Positions 19,027 through 27,354 of a stretch of DNA of 64,000 nucleotides are shown here, in pieces (the stretch's first letter is position 1; the number at the start of each line of letters is the position of its first letter). The notes beneath the pieces are model-generated. The model saw nothing but the letters and a program-made list of their open reading frames with translations. It ran no database searches and was not told where the DNA came from. This DNA is from Amaricoccus macauensis. Its GTDB lineage: Bacteria; Pseudomonadota; Alphaproteobacteria; Rhodobacterales; Rhodobacteraceae. Where the stretch lies: contig NZ_JACHFM010000004.1 of the NCBI RefSeq assembly GCF_014201905.1, positions 337,966 through 401,965 on the forward strand, written 5' to 3'. The position numbers and the translations under genes were made by a program.

Positions 19027-19192
19027 TCTGTCCCCTCCGCTTCGGGTTCCACGTTCCAAATTCGTCTCACGGCGCCGTCCGTCCCGCAAGCTTCCGGAAC
19101 CCCTGCCGCCCCGAAGACGGTCGAAAATCGCTGGCGATCGTCGGCAACCGCGTTATTCCTGAGGGGGAGACCGTTCCGGGGGGGAGGTGTCG

Positions 19193-20164
19193 ATGCCTGA
19201 TATCACAAGTCAATCCGCGACCGGCGGCCTGACCAGAAACGCGATCTTTCTCACGCTGACCGTCGGCCCGCGAGAACAGGACCTGACGACGGTGCGCGAG
19301 CTGCTTGGCGATCTCGCCTCGCTCAAGCGCGGCGTGGGGTTCCGCAACAACCAAGCCGGGCTGTCCTGTGTCGCGGGCATCGGCGCGACGCTCTGGAAGC
19401 GACTGAGCCCCGGCGCCACGCCGCAGGGCCTGCACCCGTTCCGGGAGATCAACGGCGTCCATCACGCGCCGTCGACGCCCGGCGACCTCTTCTTCCACAT
19501 CCGCGCCATGCGACCGGATTTCTGTTTCGAGCTTGCCACCAACATCATGAAGCGGCTCGCCGGCGTGGTGACGGTCGAGGACGAGACGCAGGGCTTCAAG
19601 TTCTTCGACGACCGCGACCTGCTGGGCTTCGTCGACGGCACCGAGAATCCCACCGGACAGGAGGCGATCGAGTCGGTGCTGATCGGCGACGAGGACAAAC
19701 CCTTCACCGGCGGATCCTATGTGATCGTGCAGAAGTACATGCATGATCTGGCCGCCTGGGAGGCGCTCACGGTCGAGCGGCAGGAGGTGATCATCGGCCG
19801 CCACAAGCTCTCGGACATCGAGTTCCGCGACGCGGACAAGGCGAGCTACGCGCATAACGTGCTCACGAACTTCAATGGCCCTGACGGGCGGCAACTCAAG
19901 ATCGTGCGTGACAACATGCCCTTCGGCAGTCCGGCACGCGGCGAATTCGGCACCTACTTCATCGGCTACTCCTGCGAGCCGGGCCGGACCGAGAAGATGC
20001 TCGACAACATGTTCATCGGCGATCCGCCGGGCAACTACGATCGTCTGCTCGACGTCAGCCGCGCCGTCACCGGAAGCTTGTTTTTCGTGCCGACCGAGGA
20101 GATGCTCGACCGGATCGGCGCGGGAGAGCCCGCGGTCGCGGGCGGAACGAAATCAGGGACGTGA
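19193..20164 (+). CDS. Dyp-type (dye-decolourising) heme peroxidase, YfeX-like
   Basis: Heme peroxidase of the DyP superfamily. The 323-residue protein carries the hallmark GFVDGTENP at 145-153 with catalytic Asp148, a candidate proximal heme ligand His221 (ASYAHN) and the distal-side Arg in KIVRDNMPFG (about 238). The C-terminal half has the family strands (GTYFIGYSC and SLFFVPTEEMLD). ATG 19193 has an excellent ribosome site (GGGGGGAGG five bases away); a GTG at 19187 overlaps that site and is less likely. There is no Tat or Sec signal, so it should be cytoplasmic, and no encapsulin gene or cargo-tag-like tail is visible. It is divergent from the sugar permease. Physiological substrate unknown. 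Confidence 0.93.
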   Translation: MPDITSQSATGGLTRNAIFLTLTVGPREQDLTTVRELLGDLASLKRGVGFRNNQAGLSCVAGIGATLWKRLSPGATPQGLHPFREINGVHHAPSTPGDLFFHIRAMRPDFCFELATNIMKRLAGVVTVEDETQGFKFFDDRDLLGFVDGTENPTGQEAIESVLIGDEDKPFTGGSYVIVQKYMHDLAAWEALTVERQEVIIGRHKLSDIEFRDADKASYAHNVLTNFNGPDGRQLKIVRDNMPFGSPARGEFGTYFIGYSCEPGRTEKMLDNMFIGDPPGNYDRLLDVSRAVTGSLFFVPTEEMLDRIGAGEPAVAGGTKSGT

Positions 20165-20328
20165 ACTGACCGTTCGGCCGGCTTCTGCGGGAAGACCGGT
20201 TGCCCGAACGGTTGATCGCCGGGCATGCAACCCCAGCGAATTCTTTACGGCCTTACCCCTTCGGCAGGCTTGGCGGACAAGCAGAATCCTGCGAGATTCA
20301 ACCCACTGGTGAAACGAAAAATCGGTCA

Positions 20329-21696
20329 ATGCTTCGGGCGTTCCCTCTCTTTGCTGCACTGCTTGCGCTCGCCCTCGCGCAGGGCGTTGCCGCGGCCGAA
20401 GGGCATCTGACGGGGAGTGTCGCGTTCCGGGACACCGGACCGGTGCCGCCGGACGCGGTGGTTCAGGTCCTGCTCGCCGATGTGAGTCGCGGCAAGGACG
20501 TGGCGGCGCGGGTGATCGGTGTCGCCACCCTCGACCGGCCGAGCGGGCCGCCCTATGCCTTCGACATCGCCTACGACCCTTCGGCGATCCGGCCACAGGG
20601 GACGTACGTCCTCCGGGCGGAGCTTTCGTCGGGGGGAGAGGTTCTCTATCGCTCCCGCGGCCTCCTCCCCGTCCTGACCCGTGGCGAGCCATCACAAACG
20701 ACGCTCTGGCTCGCCCACGTCCGACCGGCCGAGGCCGGAGCGGTCGGCCTCAGACTGCCGGCGAGCTTCTCGGGGGCCGTGCCCTGCGAAGACTGCGATG
20801 ACGTTCGCTACCTGCTCAATCTCTGGCCGGACCGGGTCTTCCATCTCCGCCGGATATGGGAAGGCAAGAACATGCAGCGGGATGTGATCGGCCGCTGGTC
20901 GGTTGATCCCGCCTCCGCGCTCCTCACGCTCCATGGCGGCGAGAACGATCTCCAGTTCGAGCTGCTCGGGCCGGACAGGCTGCAGCAGGTGGTACGGGCA
21001 CGGACCCAGCTTCCGGGCGACCGCACCCTCACCGCATCACCGACGTTCCAGCCCTTCGACCCCAAGCTCGCGCTTCGCGGACTGGTGACCTGGAGCGACG
21101 ACCGCGCCACGCTCGTCGAGTGCCTGACCGGGCGTCGGTATCCCGTGCTGGACGAGGCTGACTACCAGTCGCTCGAGCATGCCTACCTCGCCGCCGGCGT
21201 CGAGCCCGGCCTGCCGCTGATGGCGAGCTTTGACGGGACGATCGTCCAGAGCCAGCGGCCGGAGGACGGCAAGGGCGAGGTGGTGGTCGATCGCTTCGTC
21301 GGGGTCTGGCCCGGGGAAACCTGCGACCGCGCCCGGAGCCCGGCGACGCTGCGCAACACCTACTGGCGCCTGCTGCGACTCGGCCAGACCGAGGTCGCCA
21401 CTTCGCCGAACCGCCGCGAACCGAGCCTGATCCTGCGGGAAGGCGAGCGGCGCTTCAGCGCGACGGTGGGGTGCAACCCCATCGCAGGCCGCTTCACCGT
21501 CGATGATGACAACCTGCAGTTCGGACAGATCAAGGCGCCGCGGTTCGACTGCCCGGATCCGCTCGACGCGCTGGAGGATCGGCTTGTGGACGGTCTGGAG
21601 GCCACCGCGACCTGGCGGATCTCGGGCCAGTCGCTCGAATTACTCGACGCAGGCGGCGGACAGGTGGCGCTGCTGCAGGCGGTCTATCTCTACTGA
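20329..21696 (+). CDS. YbaY-NlpE-META three-domain exported protein
   Basis: Envelope protein of 455 residues fused from three outer-membrane-lipoprotein-type domains. A signal peptide (MLRAFPLFAALLALALAQGVAAA) has no lipobox cysteine, so it is probably periplasmic rather than lipidated. Residues about 26-115 resemble YbaY (GSVAFRDTGPVPPDAVVQVLL). Residues about 140-330 resemble NlpE: the CxxC element is C153-C156 (SFSGAVPCEDC), and LVTWSDDRATLVECLTGRRYPV resembles its C-terminal barrel. Residues about 341-453 form a META domain (NTYWRLLRLG, ATVGCNPIAGRF). NlpE senses envelope and copper stress in E. coli; here the role is inferred. The start is the ATG at the signal peptide. The 3' end overlaps the convergent btuD by seven bases. 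Confidence 0.85.
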   Translation: MLRAFPLFAALLALALAQGVAAAEGHLTGSVAFRDTGPVPPDAVVQVLLADVSRGKDVAARVIGVATLDRPSGPPYAFDIAYDPSAIRPQGTYVLRAELSSGGEVLYRSRGLLPVLTRGEPSQTTLWLAHVRPAEAGAVGLRLPASFSGAVPCEDCDDVRYLLNLWPDRVFHLRRIWEGKNMQRDVIGRWSVDPASALLTLHGGENDLQFELLGPDRLQQVVRARTQLPGDRTLTASPTFQPFDPKLALRGLVTWSDDRATLVECLTGRRYPVLDEADYQSLEHAYLAAGVEPGLPLMASFDGTIVQSQRPEDGKGEVVVDRFVGVWPGETCDRARSPATLRNTYWRLLRLGQTEVATSPNRREPSLILREGERRFSATVGCNPIAGRFTVDDDNLQFGQIKAPRFDCPDPLDALEDRLVDGLEATATWRISGQSLELLDAGGGQVALLQAVYLY

Positions 21697-22472
21697 TTGC
21701 CGCCACCGGCCCCGCGCTGCGGTCCGAGCACCTGCAGGATCGGGCCACCGGCGTCGCCGGTGATGAAAACCTCCACCCCGTAGACTTCGGCAATCCGCTC
21801 CGGGGTCAGCACGTCGAGCGGCCGACCCTGAGCGATGAGCCGACCGTGTCCGGCGAGGATCACCCGGTCGCACCAGCGCGCGGCAAGACCGAGGTCGTGC
21901 AGGGTGACGAGCGCGCCACGACCCTCGGCAACCAGTCGCCTGAGGGTCACCATGAGCGCGACGGCGTGGGCCGGGTCGAGCCCCGCGGTCGGTTCGTCCG
22001 CAAGAATGAGCGGCGCACCCTGCGCGAGCGCCCGCGCGACGAGTGCCCGGGCCCGCTCCCCCCCGGAGAGATCGGTTGCCGGCCGCCCGGCGAGCGGACG
22101 AAGCTCCATCAGGTCGATCGCCGCCTCGACCGCGGCCGCGTCTTCTGCCGCACTGGCGCGATGCGGCAGGCGGCCGAGCGCGACCAGCGCGGCGACACTG
22201 ATCGGCCAGGCGATTTCATGCTCCTGCGGCACGTAGGCCGCGACCTGAGCGCGCTCCCGCGGCGCCATCTGGCCGAGCGGTACGCCGGCAATTTCCATGG
22301 TGCCCGCCGCCGGGTGAAGCCCCAGCGCCGCCCGGAGCAGCGTTGTCTTGCCACAGCCGTTCGGGCCGAGCAGTCCGACGACTTCGCCGCGATGCACCTC
22401 GAGGCTCACGTGATCCAGCACCCGCCGCCCGCGCCGCTCGATCCGCACGTCCTTGAGCCGGAGCAGGGTCAT
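21690..22472 (-). CDS. btuD: Vitamin B12 ABC transporter ATP-binding protein BtuD
   Basis: ATPase of the cobalamin importer (iron-siderophore importers are close relatives). The 260-residue protein has Walker A GPNGCGKTT at 36-44, signature LSGGE at 135-139, Walker B PLILADEP at 154-161 and the H-loop His at 192. The order btuB-btuF-btuC-btuD under a cobalamin riboswitch makes B12 (or a cobinamide/corrinoid) the expected substrate rather than iron-siderophore. The ATG overlaps the btuC stop by four bases. It is the last gene of the operon and runs seven bases into the 3' end of the convergent fusion-protein gene. Confidence 0.92.
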   Translation of the reverse strand: MTLLRLKDVRIERRGRRVLDHVSLEVHRGEVVGLLGPNGCGKTTLLRAALGLHPAAGTMEIAGVPLGQMAPRERAQVAAYVPQEHEIAWPISVAALVALGRLPHRASAAEDAAAVEAAIDLMELRPLAGRPATDLSGGERARALVARALAQGAPLILADEPTAGLDPAHAVALMVTLRRLVAEGRGALVTLHDLGLAARWCDRVILAGHGRLIAQGRPLDVLTPERIAEVYGVEVFITGDAGGPILQVLGPQRGAGGGNQ

Positions 22473-23473
22473 GCGAGCCTCCGACGGCCGCGCCAGACCA
22501 GCCAGAGGAAGAACGGCGCGCCCACGAGCGCGGTCACGACCCCGAGCTTCAGATCGCGTTCCGGCGCAATCAGCCTGACGGCGATGTCGGCAGCGAGGAG
22601 CAGCGCCGCGCCACCCAGCGCCGAGGCGGGCAACAGCCGCGACGGCATCGCGCCGACCAGCGGGCGCAAGAGGTGCGGCACCACCAGCCCGACGAAGCCG
22701 ATGGCGCCGGCAACCGCGACGCCGGCGCCCACTGCCAGCGCCGAGCCGAGCACGACGAGCGTGCGGGTGCGCCCGAGCGTTACCCCGAGCGAGGCGGCCG
22801 CGTCCTCGCCGAGGGTGAGTGCATCGAGGTCACGCCCGACAATGAGCAGCAGGGCGAGTCCCGCGAGAATGAATGGCGCGGCGACAAACACGTGGACCAC
22901 CGAGCGATCGGCGAGCGAGCCGAGGAGCCAGTAGACGATTTCCGAGGCCGCGAACGGGTTTGGCGACAGGTTTAGCACGAGCGAGGTCAACGCACCCGAG
23001 AGGCTCGACACCGCGACCCCGGCCAGAATGAGGGTGATCGAACTGCCGCCGGCGCCGGCCATCCCCTGCACGAGAAGGGTGGCAAGCGCGGCGCCAGTCA
23101 GCGCCGCGGCGGGCAGCGCCATCGGAACCATGGCCGCGATGCCGCTGTAGAGCGCGAGCGCGGCCCCAAGCGCCGCCGCGCCCGAGATGCCGAGAAGGCC
23201 GGGCTCGGCCAGCGGATTGCGCAGATATCCCTGCAGCGCCGCCCCCGATGCCCCGAGCCCCGCGCCGATCAGGAGCCCGAGCAGCGCCCGCGGAAGCCTG
23301 ATCTCGCGCATGATGAGGGCGGCGGCCGGATCCTCTCCGGTCACCAGGGCACTGAGCGCGCGACCGGGCGCGATCGCCGCCGGGCCGAGGAGAAGACTTC
23401 CGGCAAAAAGTGCGACCACGAGCGCCACGAGCGCCGCGAGCGTCACCCGGGCGCGTCGGTCGGGACCGCTCAT
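22469..23473 (-). CDS. btuC: Vitamin B12 ABC transporter permease BtuC (FecCD family)
   Basis: Inner-membrane permease of 334 residues with about ten hydrophobic segments, as in BtuC. Family markers include REIRLPRALLGLLIGAGLGASGAALQG (about 56-82), NPLAEPGLLGISGAA (about 86-100) and the cytoplasmic coupling region IGFVGLVVPHLLRPLVG (about 256-272). The start ATG 23473 overlaps the btuF stop by four bases; the longer open frame upstream is the alternative reading of btuF. Downstream it overlaps btuD by four bases, so all three transporter genes are translationally coupled. Confidence 0.93.
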   Translation of the reverse strand: MSGPDRRARVTLAALVALVVALFAGSLLLGPAAIAPGRALSALVTGEDPAAALIMREIRLPRALLGLLIGAGLGASGAALQGYLRNPLAEPGLLGISGAAALGAALALYSGIAAMVPMALPAAALTGAALATLLVQGMAGAGGSSITLILAGVAVSSLSGALTSLVLNLSPNPFAASEIVYWLLGSLADRSVVHVFVAAPFILAGLALLLIVGRDLDALTLGEDAAASLGVTLGRTRTLVVLGSALAVGAGVAVAGAIGFVGLVVPHLLRPLVGAMPSRLLPASALGGAALLLAADIAVRLIAPERDLKLGVVTALVGAPFFLWLVWRGRRRLA

Positions 23474-24312
23474 CTCGGGCGGGCCGCCCGGAGGGCCGTC
23501 ACCGCGTCGAGCGCCAGCGGCGTGCCGCAGACCCAGAGGCTGTCCGCCACGCTGGCGTGGCCGGCATCGAGCGCCCGGAGTGCAGGATGGCGCAGGATCC
23601 CCTCGGCCAGCGCCGGGCTGGGGTAGTCCTGACCGAGGACGATGAGGTCGGGCTGTTCGGTCACCAGAGTTTCGAGCGGCAGGTTCGCAAGGCCGGAGAG
23701 GCCACGCTCGGCCGCGATGTTGGCATAGCCCGCGGCCTCGAGGATCGCGTCCGCCAGCGTGCCGCTGCCGGAGGTATAGCCATTGGCGTAGTAGATCGCC
23801 GCGCGCGGCCGGGGCCCCGAAGGTGGCGGCATGTCGGCGAGCCTTGCCCGAAGGCCGGCGGCCAGCCGTCGCGCATCCCGGGACGTGCCGAGCAACTCGC
23901 CCATGCGCAGGACGTTCGCCTCGATGTCCGCGAACGATCGCTCGATCGGAAAGGTCTCGACCCGGATGCCGAGCCGGCGGAGCATCGCGATCGTCGCCGA
24001 CGGATCCCACTCGCCCGCCAGCACCAGATCGGGATCAAGCGCAAGGATCGACTCGGCATTGCCCGCGTGGACCGGAACCGACGCGGCCGCCCGCCACATC
24101 GCCGAGGCGACCCGGTCCCGGGCGATCGGCGAGATGGCGACGAGCTGGCCGGGGCCCGCGAGGATCATGGCGAGCTGGTCGGTGCAGAGGTTCATCGAGA
24201 CGACCCGGCGCGGCGCAGGGTCGTCGGCGCCGGCCGTCGTGGCGCTGATCATCGTGGCGCCGGCAAGGCCAGCCGCCACGAGAAAGGCCGCGCACCACCG
24301 CCGCCACGCCAT
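23470..24312 (-). CDS. btuF: Periplasmic corrinoid-binding protein BtuF
   Basis: Cluster-A substrate-binding protein of 280 residues. A signal peptide (WCAAFLVAAGLAGATMISATTAGA) is followed by RRVVSMNLCTDQLAMILAGP, the usual opening of this class. The two lobes are joined by a long helix (about 125-160). The stretch ILALDPDLVLAGEWD and later LETLVTEQPDLIVLGQDYPS are typical of BtuF/FecB-like proteins. Its position between btuB (two bases upstream) and btuC (four-base overlap), under the riboswitch at 26276-26456, supports B12 as ligand. Confidence 0.9.
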   Translation of the reverse strand: MAWRRWCAAFLVAAGLAGATMISATTAGADDPAPRRVVSMNLCTDQLAMILAGPGQLVAISPIARDRVASAMWRAAASVPVHAGNAESILALDPDLVLAGEWDPSATIAMLRRLGIRVETFPIERSFADIEANVLRMGELLGTSRDARRLAAGLRARLADMPPPSGPRPRAAIYYANGYTSGSGTLADAILEAAGYANIAAERGLSGLANLPLETLVTEQPDLIVLGQDYPSPALAEGILRHPALRALDAGHASVADSLWVCGTPLALDAVTALRAARPR

Positions 24313-24314
24313 GA

Positions 24315-26171
24315 TCAGAACGTCCCCCGTACCCCGAAGTAGACCGCGCTGCCGGCCGTCGAGTAACCTTCCACGGTCTGGTACTGTTCGTCGAACAGAT
24401 TCTCGGCGCGGACGTAGACTTCCGCTGCATCAGTCAGCGCGTAAGCGACCCGCGCGTTCACCAGCGTGTAGTCCGAGCGCCAGGCGGAGCTGTTGGCGAA
24501 GGGTTCGTCCGGCAGACCGGCCACATACTGCACCTCGACACCGGTGGTCAGGCGCGAGACCGGCGTGGCCTCCACCCCGACGTTGACGTCATGAAGCGGC
24601 ACGCGGAGCCGGCGGCTGCCGGTGGCGGTGCGGGAATGGGTGTAGGTGTAGTTGCCGACGAGACTCACGCTGTCGGTCAGATCATAGGAGCCCGCGAGCT
24701 CGACGCCCCGGCTGCGCGCCGTGCCCGGAACCTGCTCGAAGCGCGTGGTGAAGTCGATCAGATCATCGATGTCGAGCAGGAAGAGCGTGGCCGACACGAG
24801 ACCCCTGCCCTCCGCGAAGCCCTGCTCGACGCCGAGATCGGCGCTGACGCTCTTCTCCGGGTCGAGGTCGCGATTGCCGTAGGTGGGCGAGAACAGCTCG
24901 TAGAGCGACGGCGCGCGAAAGCCGGTGCCGACCGAGGCGCGCACCGTCGTGTCCGGCAGCGCCTCCCAGGCGGCCGACAGGCGGCCCGTCGGGTAGCTGC
25001 CGAACTCCGAATGATCGTCGTTGCGCAGGGCGGCGGTCAGGGTAAGCGCCTCGACCGGCTGCCAGATCGCCTGACCGAACACGCCGGCGACGTCCGCGTC
25101 GCCGGCGGTGGCGCCATATGGGCTCGTCGTCCGCGCCGTCTCGCGGGTCCAGTCGGCCCCGAACTGGAGCAGCAGTGCGTCCGAGACGGTGTAGCCGCCG
25201 AGATACTCGACCTTCACCCGGTCGCCGCTGAAGTTGGAGTGACCGATGTCCTCTTCATCGGTGTCCCGATCGATGTCGAACCAGGACACCGCCACGCGGC
25301 TCGCCAGCGCACCGGTCGTGAGATCGAAGCCGGCGCGGGCGCCCCACGTGGTGGTGTCGTAGGTATTGTCACGGTCGACCAGCTGGTACGTGATCGGGTC
25401 AAAGCCGTCGAAGTCGCCGGACTCGTGCTGGGTGAACGCCGAGCCGAAGAGCGACAGGTTGTCCGTTGCGCGGAACGTGCCGGTCGCCGAGAGCCGGTTG
25501 CCGTCGTAGCCGTCCGCCTCGGTGTTGCCGTCCGCCCGCTCGGCGGCGGAAAACCCGTCGGTCTGCAGGTGGGCGGCCGTCAGCGAGAAGTCTCCGCGAT
25601 CGTTCTGGCCGGTCAGCGCATAGGCCGCGCGGGCCGTGCCGTAGGTACCGCCTTCCAGCACGTAGGTGGACTGCAGACCGTCCTCGGTGGCGCGGGGCGA
25701 GCTGATGTCGATGACGCCGGCGACCGCCTGTCCGCCATAGAGCGCCGACTGGCTGCCCTTGAGGACTTCGATGCGGCCGACGCCATCGAGCAGGAGACCC
25801 GACAACGAGGCCTGCACCTGCGTGCTGGTGGGGTCGGAGATCTCGATGCCATCGACGGCGACGCGCACGTACTGCTGCGACGCGCCACGGATGGCGAAGC
25901 CTGAGTTGGTGCCAGCGGGCCCGGCCTGAGAGACCGAGACGCCGGGCTGCGTGGCGAGGATCGACAGCACGAACGGGCGGCCGTCGTTGATGATGTCCTG
26001 CCCGGTGATGACCGAGACGCTCGACCCGGTCGAGGCAGCAGCGGTCGGGGTGCGGTTCGCCGAGACGATGACCTCTGGGAGGATCGTCACGTCCTCGGCG
26101 GGGGCGACGTCCTGGGCAGCGGCGGCATAGGGTAATGCCAAGGCGGCAAGCAGGGGTGCGGTGCGGCGCAT
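24315..26171 (-). CDS. btuB: TonB-dependent outer-membrane cobalamin receptor BtuB
   Basis: Outer-membrane receptor of 618 residues that imports B12 using TonB energy. It has a signal peptide (MRRTAPLLAALALPYAAAAQ), a TonB-box-like LPEVIVSANRTPT, the plug domain (about 50-155, with FAIRGASQQYVRVAVDGIEI and GVGRIEVLKGSQSALYGGQAV), and a 22-strand-type barrel ending YFGVRGTF with the terminal Phe required for outer-membrane assembly. It is the first gene of the btuBFCD operon. About 105 bases of leader separate the start from the cobalamin riboswitch, which would repress expression when the vitamin is plentiful. Confidence 0.93.
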   Translation of the reverse strand: MRRTAPLLAALALPYAAAAQDVAPAEDVTILPEVIVSANRTPTAAASTGSSVSVITGQDIINDGRPFVLSILATQPGVSVSQAGPAGTNSGFAIRGASQQYVRVAVDGIEISDPTSTQVQASLSGLLLDGVGRIEVLKGSQSALYGGQAVAGVIDISSPRATEDGLQSTYVLEGGTYGTARAAYALTGQNDRGDFSLTAAHLQTDGFSAAERADGNTEADGYDGNRLSATGTFRATDNLSLFGSAFTQHESGDFDGFDPITYQLVDRDNTYDTTTWGARAGFDLTTGALASRVAVSWFDIDRDTDEEDIGHSNFSGDRVKVEYLGGYTVSDALLLQFGADWTRETARTTSPYGATAGDADVAGVFGQAIWQPVEALTLTAALRNDDHSEFGSYPTGRLSAAWEALPDTTVRASVGTGFRAPSLYELFSPTYGNRDLDPEKSVSADLGVEQGFAEGRGLVSATLFLLDIDDLIDFTTRFEQVPGTARSRGVELAGSYDLTDSVSLVGNYTYTHSRTATGSRRLRVPLHDVNVGVEATPVSRLTTGVEVQYVAGLPDEPFANSSAWRSDYTLVNARVAYALTDAAEVYVRAENLFDEQYQTVEGYSTAGSAVYFGVRGTF

Positions 26172-26553
26172 GGCCGGGTCTCCTCGTGGCGGTGGGCCGT
26201 CAGGCCATTCGTGAAAGGCTCACCGCTGCGGAGGGACCGCACCTCGGACGCACCCCGCGCCGCGGTTGGGTGACGGTCAGGGCAGGTCTCCTGGCTCGCG
26301 GGTCACCGCCCGTTGCACCTCGCCTTCCCGGGGTGGTCCCAGTGGCATTCGAGGCGCGGACTCGCCGCCTACAGTTGCGGGGGCAGCCGCGGGGTCGGGT
26401 GAAATCCCTGACCGCAGTTCCCTTTTCATTCCGCCCGTTGAGGCGGAAACCCTGACGGCGCCGTCATCTGCGCGGGATGCGGCGTTGTCAAGGGAAGTGG
26501 CGTGGAGAGAAGGGGAGTTGAGGGGCGCCCGCCACACGGGCGCCCCGGGAGCG
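26172..26553. other. Interval between the RTX gene and btuB
   Basis: This 382-bp non-coding stretch holds the btuB leader and the riboswitch. The remainder (26457-26553) contains the 5' end and presumably the promoter of the btu transcript; no clear promoter was picked out by eye. Both flanking genes are leftward. Confidence 0.7.
26276..26456 (-). promoter_or_regulatory. Cobalamin (AdoCbl-type) riboswitch
   Basis: On the minus strand, upstream of btuB, the sequence carries the conserved class elements in order. These are GAAAAGGGAA, then GCTGCCCCCGCAACTGT, GAGTCC, CCACTG, GGGAAGG and finally the B12 box GCCAGGAGACCTGCC at 26295-26281. The spacing fits a complete aptamer of about 180 bases. 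The B12 box ends about 110 bases before the btuB ATG, so the expression platform (ribosome-site sequestration or termination) lies in 26172-26275. The riboswitch should shut down btuBFCD when adenosylcobalamin binds. Confidence 0.95.
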
Positions 26554-27354
26554 TCACGCGAGGATGAAGTCCGTCGCGTTGAAGGTGGTGAGGTCCTGGC
26601 CGAGGATCGTCACCGAGGTCTCGGCGTCGAGCTGGAAGAGCACGTCCTCGCCGACCTGCTGGCCGGTCGCGAGCACGTCGGCGACGCTGGCGAACGCGAA
26701 GGCCACGACGTCGATCTTGTCGTTGCCAAAGCCGTAGTCGCGGATGACGTCGTTGCCGTCGCCGGCATCGAACTGGAAGACGTCGCCGAGCCGGCCGCCG
26801 GTGAGCTCGTCGTCGCCCCAGCCGCCCATCAGGAGATCACGGCCCGTGGCGCCGAAAAGCGTGTCGTTGTGGTTGCCGCCGATCAGGGTGTCGTTGCCGC
26901 CACCGCCGTCCATCCGGTCCTCGTAGGTGCGACCGTTCATGTAGTCGTTGCCGTTGTCGCCGAAGAGATGGTCCTTGCCGGCGCCGCCGTCGAGGCTGTC
27001 GTCACCCTCGCCACCGCGCAGCGTGTCGAAGCCGGTCGAGCCCGAGAGCGTGTCGTTGCCTTCGCCGCCGTCGAGATCGTCGCCCGCCTGACCGCCGTCG
27101 AGGACATCATCGCCGTACCAGCCGACGAGGACGTCCTTGTTGTCGCCGCCATTCAGCGTGTCGTTGCCAATGCCACCATTCAGGTGATCCGGCCCGGCAC
27201 CGCCGAACAGAAGATCATTCCCCTGCGCGCCGATCAGGAAGTCGGGACCACTGCTGGAGACCAGCGTGTCGTCTCCGGCAAGGCCGAGAAGCGTGTCCGC
27301 GAGAAGCCCGCCAGACAGGGAATCATTGCCGCTAGTACCTACGATTACTGGCAT
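26554..27354 (-). CDS. RTX (hemolysin-type) calcium-binding repeat protein
   Basis: A 266-residue protein composed almost entirely of GGxGxDxLx nonapeptide repeats, from SGNDSLSG near residue 9 to GWGDDELTGG near residue 195, about 19 copies. These fold as a calcium-binding beta-roll after secretion. The remaining 65 residues form the usual C-terminal cap (VFQFDAGDGNDVIRDYGFGNDKIDV and ending TFNATDFILA), which acts as the type I secretion signal in this family. No enzymatic or adhesive domain precedes the repeats and no type I secretion genes are nearby. It is monocistronic, leftward, divergent from clpB. A structural or surface role is possible; function unknown. Confidence 0.88.
   Translation of the reverse strand: MPVIVGTSGNDSLSGGLLADTLLGLAGDDTLVSSSGPDFLIGAQGNDLLFGGAGPDHLNGGIGNDTLNGGDNKDVLVGWYGDDVLDGGQAGDDLDGGEGNDTLSGSTGFDTLRGGEGDDSLDGGAGKDHLFGDNGNDYMNGRTYEDRMDGGGGNDTLIGGNHNDTLFGATGRDLLMGGWGDDELTGGRLGDVFQFDAGDGNDVIRDYGFGNDKIDVVAFAFASVADVLATGQQVGEDVLFQLDAETSVTILGQDLTTFNATDFILA

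Noticed and set aside
19193..20164. Encapsulin cargo system around the Dyp-type peroxidase
   Set aside because: No encapsulin shell gene is nearby, and the C-terminal tail lacks a recognisable cargo-loading motif; the protein looks like the unpackaged YfeX type.
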